Assembly: GCF_003217515.1 (NCBI RefSeq)
Contig: NZ_QJSX01000022.1
Location: 1 to 56,869 of the forward strand
Length of the DNA stretch: 56,869 nucleotides
Origin: Deinococcus yavapaiensis KR-236
GTDB lineage: Bacteria > Deinococcota > Deinococci > Deinococcales > Deinococcaceae
Direction: 5' to 3'
This document shows, piece by piece, positions 39,901 to 48,923 of the stretch; the stretch's first letter is position 1; each line of letters opens with the position of its first letter. The notes beneath the pieces were generated by a model. That model did no database searches. It saw only the letters and a list, made by a program, of their open reading frames with translations, and was not told where the DNA came from. A program made the translations under genes and the position numbers.

Positions 39901-41280
39901 ATGATGAAATTCACGCGTTGGGCTTCGCTCACGTTGGCCTTGACGTTCGGGGCCGCGTTCGCAGGCACGAACGAAGGCGTGCAGGCCTTCGACCGTCAGC
40001 AGTACACCCAAGCCGCTCGGGAACTCGCCGAACCGGCCCGTCAAGGCGACGCGGTCGCGCAGTTCTACCTCGCGCGCCTGTACCAAGGCGGGTTGGGCGG
40101 CCTTCCCCAAGACGACCAGCAAGCGCTGCTGTGGTACCGCAACGCCGCCGAGCAAGAGCACGCGGGCGCGCAAAACAACCTCGGCGTGATCTACGACCAA
40201 GGTCGCGGCGTGCCTCAGGATCCAGCGCAAGCCCTCGTCTGGTTCCGGAAAGCCGCCGTGCTCGGTGACGCGGCCGCGCAATTCAACTTGGGTTTGAAGT
40301 ACGAGCTGGGGCAAGACGTCACGCAAGACTTCGAGCAAGCCCGTCGCTGGTACGAACAAGCGGCCGAGCAAGACAACGCGGGTGCGCAGTCGAACCTGGC
40401 CGGGTTGTACCTCAACGGTCAAGGTGTTCCGCGCGACTTCGCGAGGGCGTTGTCGTTGTTTCATCAGGCCGCAGAACAAGGGTATGCGAACGCGCAATTC
40501 AACCTTGGCGTGATGTACGCCAAAGGACAAGGCGTGCCACGCGACGACCAGCAAGCCGTGGCGTGGTACCGCAAGGCGGCCGCGCAAGGTGATTCGGACG
40601 CGCAAACCAACCTTGGCGTGATGTACCTCAGCGGACGCGGCGTGCCAAACGACGAAGCGCAAGCGGCCGCTTGGTTCCGAAAAGCGGCCGATCAAGGCTA
40701 CGCGCTCGCGCAGCATAACCTCGGCGTGCTGTACGCGGAAGGGAAAGGCGTGCCGCAAGACGATCAGCAAGCCCTGGCGTGGTACCGCAAGGCGGCCGCG
40801 CAAGGGCACGGCGACGCGTACTACAACCTCGCCTGGATGTACGAGAACGGTCGCGGTGTCACGAAAGACTTAACGGCCGCCTTCACGTGGTACCGGAAGG
40901 CGGCCGAGCAAGGCGATGCTGCAGCGCAATTCAACGTGGGCATGCTGTACCTGGAAGGGGAAGGCGTTCCGCAAGATGATCAGCAAGCCTTGGCGTGGTT
41001 CCGAAAAGCCGCGGAACAAGAAGACGTGGGCGGGCAAATCAACACCGGGTGGATGTACGAGAATGGCCGGGGCGTGCCGGTGGACTTGAGCGTCGCCTTG
41101 TCGTGGTACCGCAAAGCGGCGGAGCAAGGGGATGCGGATATACAGTTCGAGGTGGGAGCGATGTACGAGGACGGCCGGGGCGTGACGAAGGACGTGACGC
41201 AAGCGGTGGCGTGGTATCGCAAGGCGGCCGCGCAAGGACAAGCGGACGCGAAAGCCGCCCTCGCTCGCTTGGGTCGCTGA
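39901..41280 (+). CDS. Secreted Sel1-repeat protein (11 repeats)
   Basis: 459 residues; the start ATG at 39901 follows AGGAG. Signal peptide KFTRWASLTLALTFGAAFA. The remainder is eleven 36-residue Sel1 repeats of the form A-Q-x-N-L-G-x-M-Y-x-x-G-x-G-V-P-x-D-x-x-Q-A-x-x-W-Y-R-K-A-A-x-Q-G, followed by ALARLGR. Sel1 proteins are scaffolds for signalling or envelope-stress complexes. The repeats are nearly identical at DNA level, so copy number may vary between strains. Next gene is the S41-like protein 112 bp on, same strand; an interaction is conceivable. Confidence 0.9.
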   Translation: MMKFTRWASLTLALTFGAAFAGTNEGVQAFDRQQYTQAARELAEPARQGDAVAQFYLARLYQGGLGGLPQDDQQALLWYRNAAEQEHAGAQNNLGVIYDQGRGVPQDPAQALVWFRKAAVLGDAAAQFNLGLKYELGQDVTQDFEQARRWYEQAAEQDNAGAQSNLAGLYLNGQGVPRDFARALSLFHQAAEQGYANAQFNLGVMYAKGQGVPRDDQQAVAWYRKAAAQGDSDAQTNLGVMYLSGRGVPNDEAQAAAWFRKAADQGYALAQHNLGVLYAEGKGVPQDDQQALAWYRKAAAQGHGDAYYNLAWMYENGRGVTKDLTAAFTWYRKAAEQGDAAAQFNVGMLYLEGEGVPQDDQQALAWFRKAAEQEDVGGQINTGWMYENGRGVPVDLSVALSWYRKAAEQGDADIQFEVGAMYEDGRGVTKDVTQAVAWYRKAAAQGQADAKAALARLGR

Positions 41281-41392
41281 CGAAGCGCGACGGTCGGGGG
41301 TGCGTGGCGCCGCGCACCCCCCGCGGTGGAACGGTCGTTGACCGCACGGCACTTGCCGCCATGTACGGACTGTCTTCGGATAACGTGGAGGG

Positions 41393-42541
41393 GTGCGTTC
41401 GAACTTCAAGGCTCGAGCGGTCGCGTGCGTCACAGCGATCGCGTTGACGATCGCGTTCGCGCAACCCTCCTTGCCGCAACCACTCATCGAGAGCCGCGTC
41501 GTCGCGCAACGCCTCGACGAGATCACCCGCACCCTACGAGAGCCCGCGGCGCAGGAAGCGGCCGTGCGAGACTTCGCGCGCACCTTACCTGGCGCGGTGT
41601 ACGTCGACCCGGCGACCGTGCGCGCTCAGCAGCGTGCACCCGCGTGCATCGGCATTGGCGTCCCGAACGACGTGAACGCGTTGGCCACGCGCGGCTTGAT
41701 CAGCGTGCAACTGGGCAGCCCGGCGTACAACGCGGGCGTGCGCGTCGGAGACGTGATCGAACGCGTGAACCAGCAAGCCGTCGAGGAACGCACGCCCCTG
41801 GCGTTGCTCTCGGCCGTGTGTGGCGCGGACGGCTCGACGGTCACGCTCACGGTGCGCCGAGGCGAACGGCGGTTCGACGTTACCGTGACGCGACGCCTGC
41901 CCATCAACGATTCGTTCAGCACCGTCCTTTTGCCGAACGGCGTCGGGTACATCGGGGTGCGCGCCTCCGCGTCCTCCCTACAGGCGTTGCCGTACGAGTT
42001 GGGCGCGGAAATCAACCGGTTGCAGCGGCAAGGCGCACGGCGATTCATTCTCGACGTGCGGGGGAACGCGTCGCTCTCCGTGCAAGACGGCGCGAATCTC
42101 GCGGACGTCTTCTTACGCGAGGGGGTGATCACGCGGGTGTACGACGTGAACGGCGAGTGGACGCCGTCGTCCTTGCAGACTGAAGCGAAGAATGGCATGT
42201 TCGACGTGGACGCGCCGTTGGTGGTGCTCGTCAACGAAGGCACGGAGAACGGCGGTGAAGTGCTCGCGGCGGCGTTGCAAGCGCACGGTCGCGCGCGCGC
42301 GGTTGGCGCGCGCACCGCTGGGAACGGCGTGATGTTCTTTCCGTTCCGCACGCCGGAAGGCGGGTGGTTGAGCGTGCCGGTGCGCGCGTGGTTCACGCCA
42401 AGTGGACGCAGCGTGCACGGGGTGGGCGTGACGCCGGACGTGATCGTGCCGAGCGACGCGGGCGTGTTCCCAGACAAGCCGGACGTTGTGCTGGACGCGT
42501 CGTTGGCGGCGGCCTTGGCGTTGCTTGCGCGCACGCCTTGA
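41393..42541 (+). CDS. PDZ-S41 protease homologue lacking catalytic residues
   Basis: 382 residues from a GTG. Signal sequence RAVACVTAIALTIAFA. PDZ-like part about 80-165 (GIGVPNDVNALATRGLISVQLGSPAYNAGVRVGDVIERVNQQAV). S41 core about 185-350: VGYIGVRASAS, FILDVRGNAS, VLVNEGTENGGEVLAAAL, and RAVGARTAGNGVMFFPF. In CtpA-type enzymes the nucleophile Ser lies in G-T/S-A-S-A-S-E and the base Lys in G-K-G. Here the matching positions read GTENGGE and GNG, so both catalytic residues are absent. It is probably a peptide-binding pseudoprotease rather than an active processing enzyme. Follows the Sel1 gene. Confidence 0.8.
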   Translation: MRSNFKARAVACVTAIALTIAFAQPSLPQPLIESRVVAQRLDEITRTLREPAAQEAAVRDFARTLPGAVYVDPATVRAQQRAPACIGIGVPNDVNALATRGLISVQLGSPAYNAGVRVGDVIERVNQQAVEERTPLALLSAVCGADGSTVTLTVRRGERRFDVTVTRRLPINDSFSTVLLPNGVGYIGVRASASSLQALPYELGAEINRLQRQGARRFILDVRGNASLSVQDGANLADVFLREGVITRVYDVNGEWTPSSLQTEAKNGMFDVDAPLVVLVNEGTENGGEVLAAALQAHGRARAVGARTAGNGVMFFPFRTPEGGWLSVPVRAWFTPSGRSVHGVGVTPDVIVPSDAGVFPDKPDVVLDASLAAALALLARTP

Positions 42542-42732
42542 CGTCACCAAGCGCGCTCGTGCAAACGAAAACCTGGGATCGTGCACATTCGAAAAACGCC
42601 GTTCCCAAAAGGCATGAGCTTCCTCTGGAAGTGAGGTACGCTTCCTGACGTTCACATCGTGATCGACGCGAGTCTCCACTTCTTATCGGGCGTTGTTCGT
42701 CGTCCGTCGGCATCTCGTTGAAGTCCATGATG

Positions 42733-44112
42733 TCACACCTCACCCGGACGGTCCTCGTGACCATCGACATGCATCAGCGATGCGACGAACGCCCGCAACT
42801 CCTCGCTCGCGTCCCACGCGGCCTCCTCGCGCAACCAATCGGGCAAAGCGTCGTGCACGGCGAGCGCTCGAACGAGCAACGCGCGGCACGCCGCGCAGGG
42901 TTGCAGCGCGAACAACGACGCCAGCAGCGTCAAGAGGGCCGAGGTGGGGTGCGCGTCGGCGAGCTTCGTGACGTTCTTGACGAACGCGTGCCGTTCGTCC
43001 GGCGACCACGTCGAGGCGCGCGACGCCACGTCGGTCAACAGGTCTTCATCGCCGAGCTCGACGTGCCCGTGCAGTAGTTCCGCGCCGTCGCCTTCCCGTC
43101 CGGGCGTGCGCAGCAACCGCAGCGCGAGCGTGCGCACGTCCGGATGCTGAAGGTGCCCCAAGGCGCGCACGGCCCGGTACGAGACAACGCTGTCGTCGTG
43201 CTCCGCCAACGCGATCAACCGCGTTGGATCGCGTGGAAAGGGCCGACGAAGGAACACGGTCAGCATTGCCTTGAGGCGCCCAGAGTCCCGCTCGACGTCG
43301 AGGTCACGCGCGAGTTCCGCAACGTCCGCGTCAGCGGCCCGTTCACCCCACCGCATCAAGGACGGATTGAACGTGCGGCTGCGCTCGACTTCCCGCCGTG
43401 CCCACGCCAGGGACACGTCGAGCGCCGCACGCTCCGAGCTGTTCGCGGTGACGCGCCCTGCGAGCTCTTCGACGCGGTCCAAGTATGCGCGCACATCCTC
43501 GTCATGTTCGTGAACGCGAAGCAGATCATTCACGACGTCCTCGCCGAACAATCCACGCGCATCCTGAAGCAACTCCCCGTCCTCCACGCGCTCCGCGTCA
43601 CGCCGCAACGCCCGGCCGATGTCGCGCAGTAACTCGGGGAGGATGCGAAGGCCGCGCAGGTCGAGCAGGGCCGGTCCGAAGAACCGCACGAGTTGATCGT
43701 CCGCGTCGGCTGCTTGGCGAAAGCGCGCTCGCAACTCGCGCGCGGCGTGTTCGTCTCCGTCGAAGGCGAGCAACTTGAGCAACTCCACGAGTTGTCGCGC
43801 ATCCCAAAACTGCGCGGTCGTATCGCGCAGGTCATCAAGGGCGCGCAAGACGTGCGGGCGTACGTCCGGCCACACCCCGGTGAGTTTCGCGGCGTCCGCA
43901 AGGTACACGCTCGTGCGCCCTTCGAGTTGCGCGTCGAACGCGGTGTCACGCACGCACGCGTCCAGCACGACCGCGCGGACCGCCGTGCGTTCAGCGTCAC
44001 TCGCGCGTTGAAGGTGCAAAAGCGCGCGGCCCAACCCGTCGTGCAACGCGCGTTCGAACGCGGCAAGATCATCAAGCACGCTGCGCTCCTGGCTGGAACG
44101 GCATGGCGTCAC
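42733..44112 (-). CDS. HEAT-like repeat protein
   Basis: 459 residues, almost wholly helical. The N-terminal half (about 25-240) has helices such as LVELLKLLAFDGDEHAARELRARFRQAADADDQL; the C-terminal half contains HEAT/PBS-lyase-type repeats (VVSYRAVRALGHLQHPDVRTLALRLL). A putative Cys-x-x-Cys (CAACRALL) lies near residue 417. The start is a few codons uncertain. It follows the SUKH-HEAT gene with a 9-bp gap on the same strand: an operon. HEAT proteins serve as adaptors; no enzymatic motif is seen. Confidence 0.7.
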   Translation of the reverse strand: MTPCRSSQERSVLDDLAAFERALHDGLGRALLHLQRASDAERTAVRAVVLDACVRDTAFDAQLEGRTSVYLADAAKLTGVWPDVRPHVLRALDDLRDTTAQFWDARQLVELLKLLAFDGDEHAARELRARFRQAADADDQLVRFFGPALLDLRGLRILPELLRDIGRALRRDAERVEDGELLQDARGLFGEDVVNDLLRVHEHDEDVRAYLDRVEELAGRVTANSSERAALDVSLAWARREVERSRTFNPSLMRWGERAADADVAELARDLDVERDSGRLKAMLTVFLRRPFPRDPTRLIALAEHDDSVVSYRAVRALGHLQHPDVRTLALRLLRTPGREGDGAELLHGHVELGDEDLLTDVASRASTWSPDERHAFVKNVTKLADAHPTSALLTLLASLFALQPCAACRALLVRALAVHDALPDWLREEAAWDASEELRAFVASLMHVDGHEDRPGEV

Positions 44113-44121
44113 GATGAAAGA

Positions 44122-45717
44122 TCATGATGATCCTGCTTCGCCGCGTCGTTCACGTGAAGCGTGCTCGATGGCATGTAACGCGTCGTGCGCGACGTTCGCG
44201 ATCGTGATGCCGTACCCGCTCGCGCCAAGCGTCTCGCCGTCAAAAGCGCGCATCGGTCGTTCGTGCTGCGTCAGCAACGCCTGCAACGCCGGAATGGCCG
44301 CTGGATGCCCGAGCTTTCCGAGGGCGCGCGCCGCTTCGAGGCGCAGCACGCCATCCTCGTCGTGCGTCAAGGCGATCAGCGCGTACACGGCTTCCCGGTA
44401 CCGCCCTTGCTCCATCACGCGCAGTAATGCCGAGCGTACGTCTGCGTTCGGTTCCTCGCCCAGCCGGCGGACGAGCGCGCCGCGCACCACAGGCTCCTTC
44501 AATTTGCCGAGGCGCAACACCCAGCCTTGCCGCACGTACGCCACGCGCTCCTCGCTCAGCAACACCAGCACGCGCGGCACGATCGGCGTGAGGTCCGCGT
44601 CCGTCGCGTACTCCACGGCACGGCGACGCACCCGCTCGCTTTCGTGCTGCAAGAATTCCTCAGGGACCGGCAGGGGGTGCGCTTGCTCGTGGTTGACGTA
44701 CAACCCGGTCGTGATGACTTCGGCGTGCCGCGAGGTCCACGCGACCTTGACGACGTCCGGTGTCACGGCGTCGTGCCGCTGCAACGTGAACAGCACGCGT
44801 TGAGAGGCGTCGGCGTGCTCATCGCGCTTCAGCACGTCCAGAGCGGCGCGCGTCCAGTTCGGCGCGTCAAGCACGCGCAGCACTTCGACGAGGCGCACGA
44901 GGTCATGCTCCTGCACGCGTGGCAGCCACGTCCACGCGGTTGCGGCCACGTCGTGCACGCCGTGCTTCGCCAGGAGCGTGAGCAGCGACGTCGCGACGTG
45001 CGCGTCCACCTCCACGTCCAGCGCACCGCGAAGAACGCTCAGCAACGCGACGTCCAGCGTTGGCGCGCGCAGCAGTGTGCTGAGGGCCGCGCGCCGCACC
45101 TCGACATCCTGCGCGGCGGTCCGCACGACGTTCACGAGGTCGGGTTCCAGCAGCGGCAAGCCCCACCCGAAGCCGTTCATGTCGTACCCGGCGAGCAATT
45201 CTCGCAGCCACGTTTCGTACCACGTCAAGAAGTCCGGGAAGGGCGAGAAGAACGGCGGCGACGTGAGGTTCCAGTCGACGTACACGATCCTGCCTTGATG
45301 CGCGCCCGACACGATCAGCAGCACGTCGAAGGTGCAGCCTTGCGTCAGGAGTGTCACGAACCCGTCGTAGATGGCGTCGCTGTCCTCGGGGAGGTGCAAT
45401 GCGACGCGCCAGTCCACGCCGTCGGGCATGTTCGGGTGCAGCGGGGACGGTCGGTCCACGCGGCCTTCCTGCGCGGCTTCGTGCAGCGAGTACAAGCCGT
45501 AGTCTTGCCCGGCGCCGCCGTTGCCGACGTGCACGAGGAAGTCACGGTACGCGTCGGGCAGGCGAACGCCGTGCTGCGCTTCGAACGCGGCGACGTCCGC
45601 CTCGCCGAGCGGTGGGCCGAGATGGAAGTGGTGCGCGCCCGAGCCGAACACGTCACGTGATTGACGGCGCGCCTCGGCAAGGCGGGAGTGAATGAAGTCG
45701 ATGCGCGCGTGATTCAT
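44122..45717 (-). CDS. SUKH-domain protein with HEAT repeats
   Basis: 531 residues. The N-terminal SUKH (SMI1/KNR4) domain is at about 35-170: GEADVAAFEAQHGVRLPDAYRDFLVHVGNGGAGQDYGLYSL, then TFDVLLIVSGAHQGRIVYVDWN and SPFPDFLTWYETWL. The remaining 350 residues are tandem HEAT/PBS-type repeats, e.g. VVRGALVRRLGEEPNADVRSALLRVMEQGRYREAVYALIALTHDEDGVLRLEAARALGKLGHPAAIPAL. The combination joins a binding domain used in toxin immunity with a helical scaffold. First gene of a two-gene operon with 42733-44112. Function unknown; possibly an immunity or repair-complex adaptor. Confidence 0.8.
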   Translation of the reverse strand: MNHARIDFIHSRLAEARRQSRDVFGSGAHHFHLGPPLGEADVAAFEAQHGVRLPDAYRDFLVHVGNGGAGQDYGLYSLHEAAQEGRVDRPSPLHPNMPDGVDWRVALHLPEDSDAIYDGFVTLLTQGCTFDVLLIVSGAHQGRIVYVDWNLTSPPFFSPFPDFLTWYETWLRELLAGYDMNGFGWGLPLLEPDLVNVVRTAAQDVEVRRAALSTLLRAPTLDVALLSVLRGALDVEVDAHVATSLLTLLAKHGVHDVAATAWTWLPRVQEHDLVRLVEVLRVLDAPNWTRAALDVLKRDEHADASQRVLFTLQRHDAVTPDVVKVAWTSRHAEVITTGLYVNHEQAHPLPVPEEFLQHESERVRRRAVEYATDADLTPIVPRVLVLLSEERVAYVRQGWVLRLGKLKEPVVRGALVRRLGEEPNADVRSALLRVMEQGRYREAVYALIALTHDEDGVLRLEAARALGKLGHPAAIPALQALLTQHERPMRAFDGETLGASGYGITIANVAHDALHAIEHASRERRGEAGSS

Positions 45718-46240
45718 GTCGTTACGCTAGCAAGGGCGCGGCGAACGGGCATCCGCACGTCGGCGGACGAGCGCGTGGCCGACAGGCTGACCGTGCGGCA
45801 CAATCAACTGGGAGGTCGAGCGCGTCGTTGACCGTACAAGCCGTGGAGATCGCCTTGCGTGACTTGCTGCCCTCGTTGGGCTGTGACTTCACCGTCAACC
45901 ACCCGGGACGTCACGTCCAGAGCGGCCCTTCTCGCACATCGACGCTCGTCTCTCGGTTCATGACCGCGAGGTGTACGACTTGAGCTTCGACGAGGTACGA
46001 CCATTGGGGTTGCACGAACGTCGACCAACGCTTGTGTCCGTCTCATGCGGCAAGCTTAAGTTCGGCGGCCATCAGAGCGAGCTCGTCGTGACACCGCCAC
46101 TGCCAAAAACCCATCTCCTCGCAATCGAATAGAACGGCGAGGTCATACGCGAGAAGCCGCTCGCCTGCTCGTTCCTTCCACCTTCCACGGGCTTTCCATG
46201 CGTTTGACGAAGTCGTATCAGTGAAAGGAGCGAGGATTGG
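45718..46240. other. Gap with degraded coding sequence
   Basis: 523 bp. A short frame around 45828-45960 reads TVQAVEIALRDLLPSLGCDFTVNHPGRHVQSG, which looks protein-derived, and then is broken by a stop. Nothing else is recognisable. Confidence 0.35.
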
Positions 46241-46996
46241 TCACATCACGTCATCCAGTAGGCGCCGTAGAAAGGCGTCGTACGCGTCTTTCATCGGCAG
46301 GTCGGTGTCGATCTTCACGCGGCGGCGCGTTGCTTTCACGACCTCGTTCGTGACGGGATTGAAGCCGTCCTTCTCGTACGTTTCCCAGTACACGCCGACG
46401 CCGCGCCGCTGCCAGGCGGGCACCTCGTTGAAGTTCACGCCGCGCTCGAACAGCAACTCGTTCTTGAAGGCCACCGTTTGCCCTTCGAGAATTCGCGTGG
46501 CTTCGGCGACGCTCTTGCCTTCTTGCCGCAGCGTCCAGTACGCGAGGCCGTTGAGGGCGCAGCGCGCCGCGTCCGCTTGCCGCCAGCGAAAGTAATCCAC
46601 GACGTCCTGCTCCTTCACGCCGAGCCACACGCGGCTGTCGAAGGTCGCGCGTGCCCCGCACGCGAGGCTGAACGTCGCCGAGGCGAAGCCCGCCGAGAGG
46701 CTCACGAGCTTTTCGAGTTCCCGGTCGAACAGCGTCCACGACGGCGGGAAGAGGACGCTGATCTCGTCGCTTTCCGTGTACGCGTACACGCCCCCGAATT
46801 CTTCGAGAAGTGCCCGCGCGGTTTCAGTCATGAAGGCGCTCATGCGTTCGTCGAACGGCTTGGCGAAGCGCGTCGCCGTGAACGTGGAGAAGCCGCGCCC
46901 GTCGACGCGCAAGACCGTCCACGCGCCGGGCAGGAGTTTGAGGTTGTGGTAGTACTCCAGGGCGCGCAGGCGCGCTTCGAAGTCATTGTTGTTCAT
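46241..46996 (-). CDS. Thg1-like 3'-5' RNA polymerase
   Basis: 251 residues, ATG overlapping the kinase stop (ATGA). The Thg1 palm is clear: VLRVDGRGFSTFTATRFAKPFDERM (metal Asp about residue 32) and YAYTESDEISVLF (metal Asp about 77). Later FDSRVWLG, VVDYFRWRQADAARCALNGLAYW and GVNFNEVPAWQRRGVG match the rest of the bacterial Thg1-like (TLP) pattern. Eukaryotic Thg1 adds G(-1) to tRNA-His; bacterial TLPs instead repair 5'-truncated tRNAs by templated 3'-5' addition. It lies downstream of a P-loop kinase that could provide 5'-phosphate ends, and the replicon also encodes an RNA ligase. The frame is intact. Confidence 0.92.
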   Translation of the reverse strand: MNNNDFEARLRALEYYHNLKLLPGAWTVLRVDGRGFSTFTATRFAKPFDERMSAFMTETARALLEEFGGVYAYTESDEISVLFPPSWTLFDRELEKLVSLSAGFASATFSLACGARATFDSRVWLGVKEQDVVDYFRWRQADAARCALNGLAYWTLRQEGKSVAEATRILEGQTVAFKNELLFERGVNFNEVPAWQRRGVGVYWETYEKDGFNPVTNEVVKATRRRVKIDTDLPMKDAYDAFLRRLLDDVM

Positions 46997-47439
46997 CGCA
47001 GAAGTCTTTCTTGGATTTGGAAGGTGTCGCTTTCGAGGCGCACGTCGAAGAGCGTGTCGAAGCCTTCGGCGAAGGTCGGGGCTTGGAGGCGCTTCAAAGT
47101 CGCGAAGACGGCGACGTCGGGTACGCGCGCCTTGCCTTCGCGGCGTCGATTGCGTTCCAGCGAGCCGCGCACGTTCGGCACGAAGAAGTACCCGACGAGG
47201 CGCGCTTCGTATGCCCGCCCGAGGGCGATGAGGTCCACTCGCTCTTCGACCGTCGGGTTGGTGTTGTCCACGACGACGCTTCGTCCCGCTTGCAGCGCTT
47301 CGGCGACGAGTTGAAGCTGCCGTCTCGTCTTGTTGCGGTTGTTGGGGAAGAGGTCCTTGCTGACGAGGGCGTGCGACGCGGCGAAACGCGCTTGGTACAA
47401 GGTGGACTTGCCGGCGCCTTGCAACCCGACGAAGAGCAC
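46993..47439 (-). CDS. P-loop nucleotide/polynucleotide kinase
   Basis: 148 residues from a GTG. LFVGLQGAGKSTLYQARF gives Walker A (GLQGAGKS). VVVDNTNPTVEERVDLIALG is the DNTN-type second motif of AAA_33/T4-Pnk-like kinases, and a basic lid follows (RGSLERNRRREGKARVP). Family members phosphorylate 5'-OH ends of RNA or small molecules. The ATGA overlap with the Thg1-like gene indicates tight coupling. There is no clear ribosome site; codons in frame continue upstream to about 47510 (GARDILADDLPSPPPLEL), and a separate frame from 47588 (MNRAARTLSNLSFNRAF) could be the true N-terminus joined by a frameshift. Substrate inferred only from context. Confidence 0.8.
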   Translation of the reverse strand: MLFVGLQGAGKSTLYQARFAASHALVSKDLFPNNRNKTRRQLQLVAEALQAGRSVVVDNTNPTVEERVDLIALGRAYEARLVGYFFVPNVRGSLERNRRREGKARVPDVAVFATLKRLQAPTFAEGFDTLFDVRLESDTFQIQERLLR

Positions 47440-47648
47440 GAGTTCGAGCGGCGGGGGAGAAGGCAGGTCGTCAGCGAGGATGTCGCGCGCTCCGTCCTTC
47501 CCACGAAGGCATTCCTGTCGTGCTCATTCGCTGGGTGAAGGCGCGATTGAAGGACAGGTTGCTCAGGGTTCGGGCGGCGCGATTCATGAAGTCGAGTGTA
47601 AAGCGTCCACGGGGAGGGGGGATGGGCTGCGTGGCGTACGCCGTCGTG

Positions 47649-48548
47649 TCAGGTCAGGCGCGCGAGGGCCGCGAAGAGCGCGTCGACGTTCGCGCGTTCC
47701 GGCAGGCCGGCAACTTGCCCGTCGCCGAGTTCCACCACGCGCCACGCGCCGTCCTCACGTTTCGCGACGTCCATCGTGAAGAAGCGGCTGGGCACGCGCG
47801 CGGCGAGCGCTTCGAACGCGTGGATGGGCACGGTCTCGCCGTGGTACTCGCCTTCTTCCCAGTACTCGCTGCTGAGCACGACCTTTCCGTCGAGGACGAA
47901 GAGGCGGTGTTCGCGCGTGAGCGGCATGCCGCTTTTCGAGTGCGCGCTGAGCGCCGCGAAGCGTTCGAATTCGCGCAGGACGAGGCCGCCGACGAGGTCG
48001 CGGCCTTGCCGCGCGAGGAAGGTGTCGATGACGTGCCGAGCGGACGGGCGGTCGCTCGCGTCGGGAATGAAGCAGGCCTGGGACCACTCGTGCTTGCGGC
48101 TTTTGACGTAGTCCTTGACGATGAGGGGCGAGCCGCCGAAGGTGTCGAGGGCGGCGTCGACGTGCGCGTGGTTGACGTCGCTGGGCGTGTCGCCGGGAAT
48201 CCAAGTGCTGCGGGGGGTGTCGTCGCGCAGCGCGTCGTACCAACTGGGCAGGAGGTGCGTGAAGCGGTACGCGCTCGGGTCGGTGAGAAGGCGGGCGCCG
48301 CGTTCGATCAGCGCGGCGTGCAGGGCGTCGTACGCTTCGGGGCGCAGCATCCACCCGCGGTACACGAGGGGGGAGGCGTCGAGGTGGCGGGGTAGCCAGC
48401 GCAGGGCGCGGGTGAGGTGGCCGTCGAGGAGGGCTTCGAGGTCGAGCAGCGCGTGAGGCAGCCCGTGCCGCTCGGCGGCATCGACTTCGGGAGCGTACGC
48501 TTCGTCGGGCGTGCGGCCGGCGAAGGGCATGGCGGGTACGAGCAGCAC
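47649..48548 (-). CDS. ATP-grasp enzyme (R2K-like)
   Basis: 299 residues. Motifs: RGWMLRPEAYDALHAALIERGARLLTDPSAY (N-terminal lobe), PLIVKDYVKSRKHEW (ATP-binding Lys/Arg of the R2K clade), LVLREFERF, REHRLFVLDGKVV, and FFTMDVAKREDGAWRVVELGDGQVAGLP with metal-binding Asp/Glu residues. R2K ATP-grasp proteins are predicted peptide or amino-group ligases and occur in several phage and conflict-related operons. It is the first gene of the kinase/Thg1 group on the same strand, with a 209-bp gap to the kinase. Length and motifs are complete. Substrate unknown; a role in RNA repair is inferred only from neighbours. Confidence 0.85.
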   Translation of the reverse strand: MLLVPAMPFAGRTPDEAYAPEVDAAERHGLPHALLDLEALLDGHLTRALRWLPRHLDASPLVYRGWMLRPEAYDALHAALIERGARLLTDPSAYRFTHLLPSWYDALRDDTPRSTWIPGDTPSDVNHAHVDAALDTFGGSPLIVKDYVKSRKHEWSQACFIPDASDRPSARHVIDTFLARQGRDLVGGLVLREFERFAALSAHSKSGMPLTREHRLFVLDGKVVLSSEYWEEGEYHGETVPIHAFEALAARVPSRFFTMDVAKREDGAWRVVELGDGQVAGLPERANVDALFAALARLT

Positions 48549-48837
48549 GCGACGAGTATAGGCGGCATCTGGGCGAGCAGTACTGCCTGATATCCCTGCT
48601 CGTGACGCACGCTCGGGCAGGAAGGATTTCGTGGAGACCGTAGGTAGGCGTCGACCTGAACATGGAAGACGAAGGCGTCAAGTTAGGGTTTTAGATTTTC
48701 GCCGGGAGGGTCAAATAATCCGCTCAACCGACTCTACTTCCACACTTTTTCGCCCTTCCCCTCTTGTCGAGTTGAGGTATACCCTAGATTGCCTGAGAGC
48801 TTTGGTCAGAAAGCGAAGGGACGTGCTGGCCCTTCGG

Positions 48838-48885
48838 CAACAGCAGGGTGGGCAGAGGAACGTTCCTCTGCCCACCCTGCTGTTG
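48838..48885. repeat. 48-bp perfect palindrome
   Basis: 24-bp arms meet without a loop at AACGTT (48859-48864). The left arm starts CAACAGCAGGGTGGGCAGAG; the right arm is its exact complement. It sits 38 bp after the stop of the FMN reductase gene. Neither strand continues with a T run, so it is not a standard rho-independent terminator, although it can form a very stable RNA hairpin or DNA cruciform. The remaining gap (48549-48923) shows no gene. Confidence 0.9.
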
Positions 48886-48923
48886 CTCAAATCTACCGGT
48901 GCGTTTCCTGCCCGGCTGAATCT

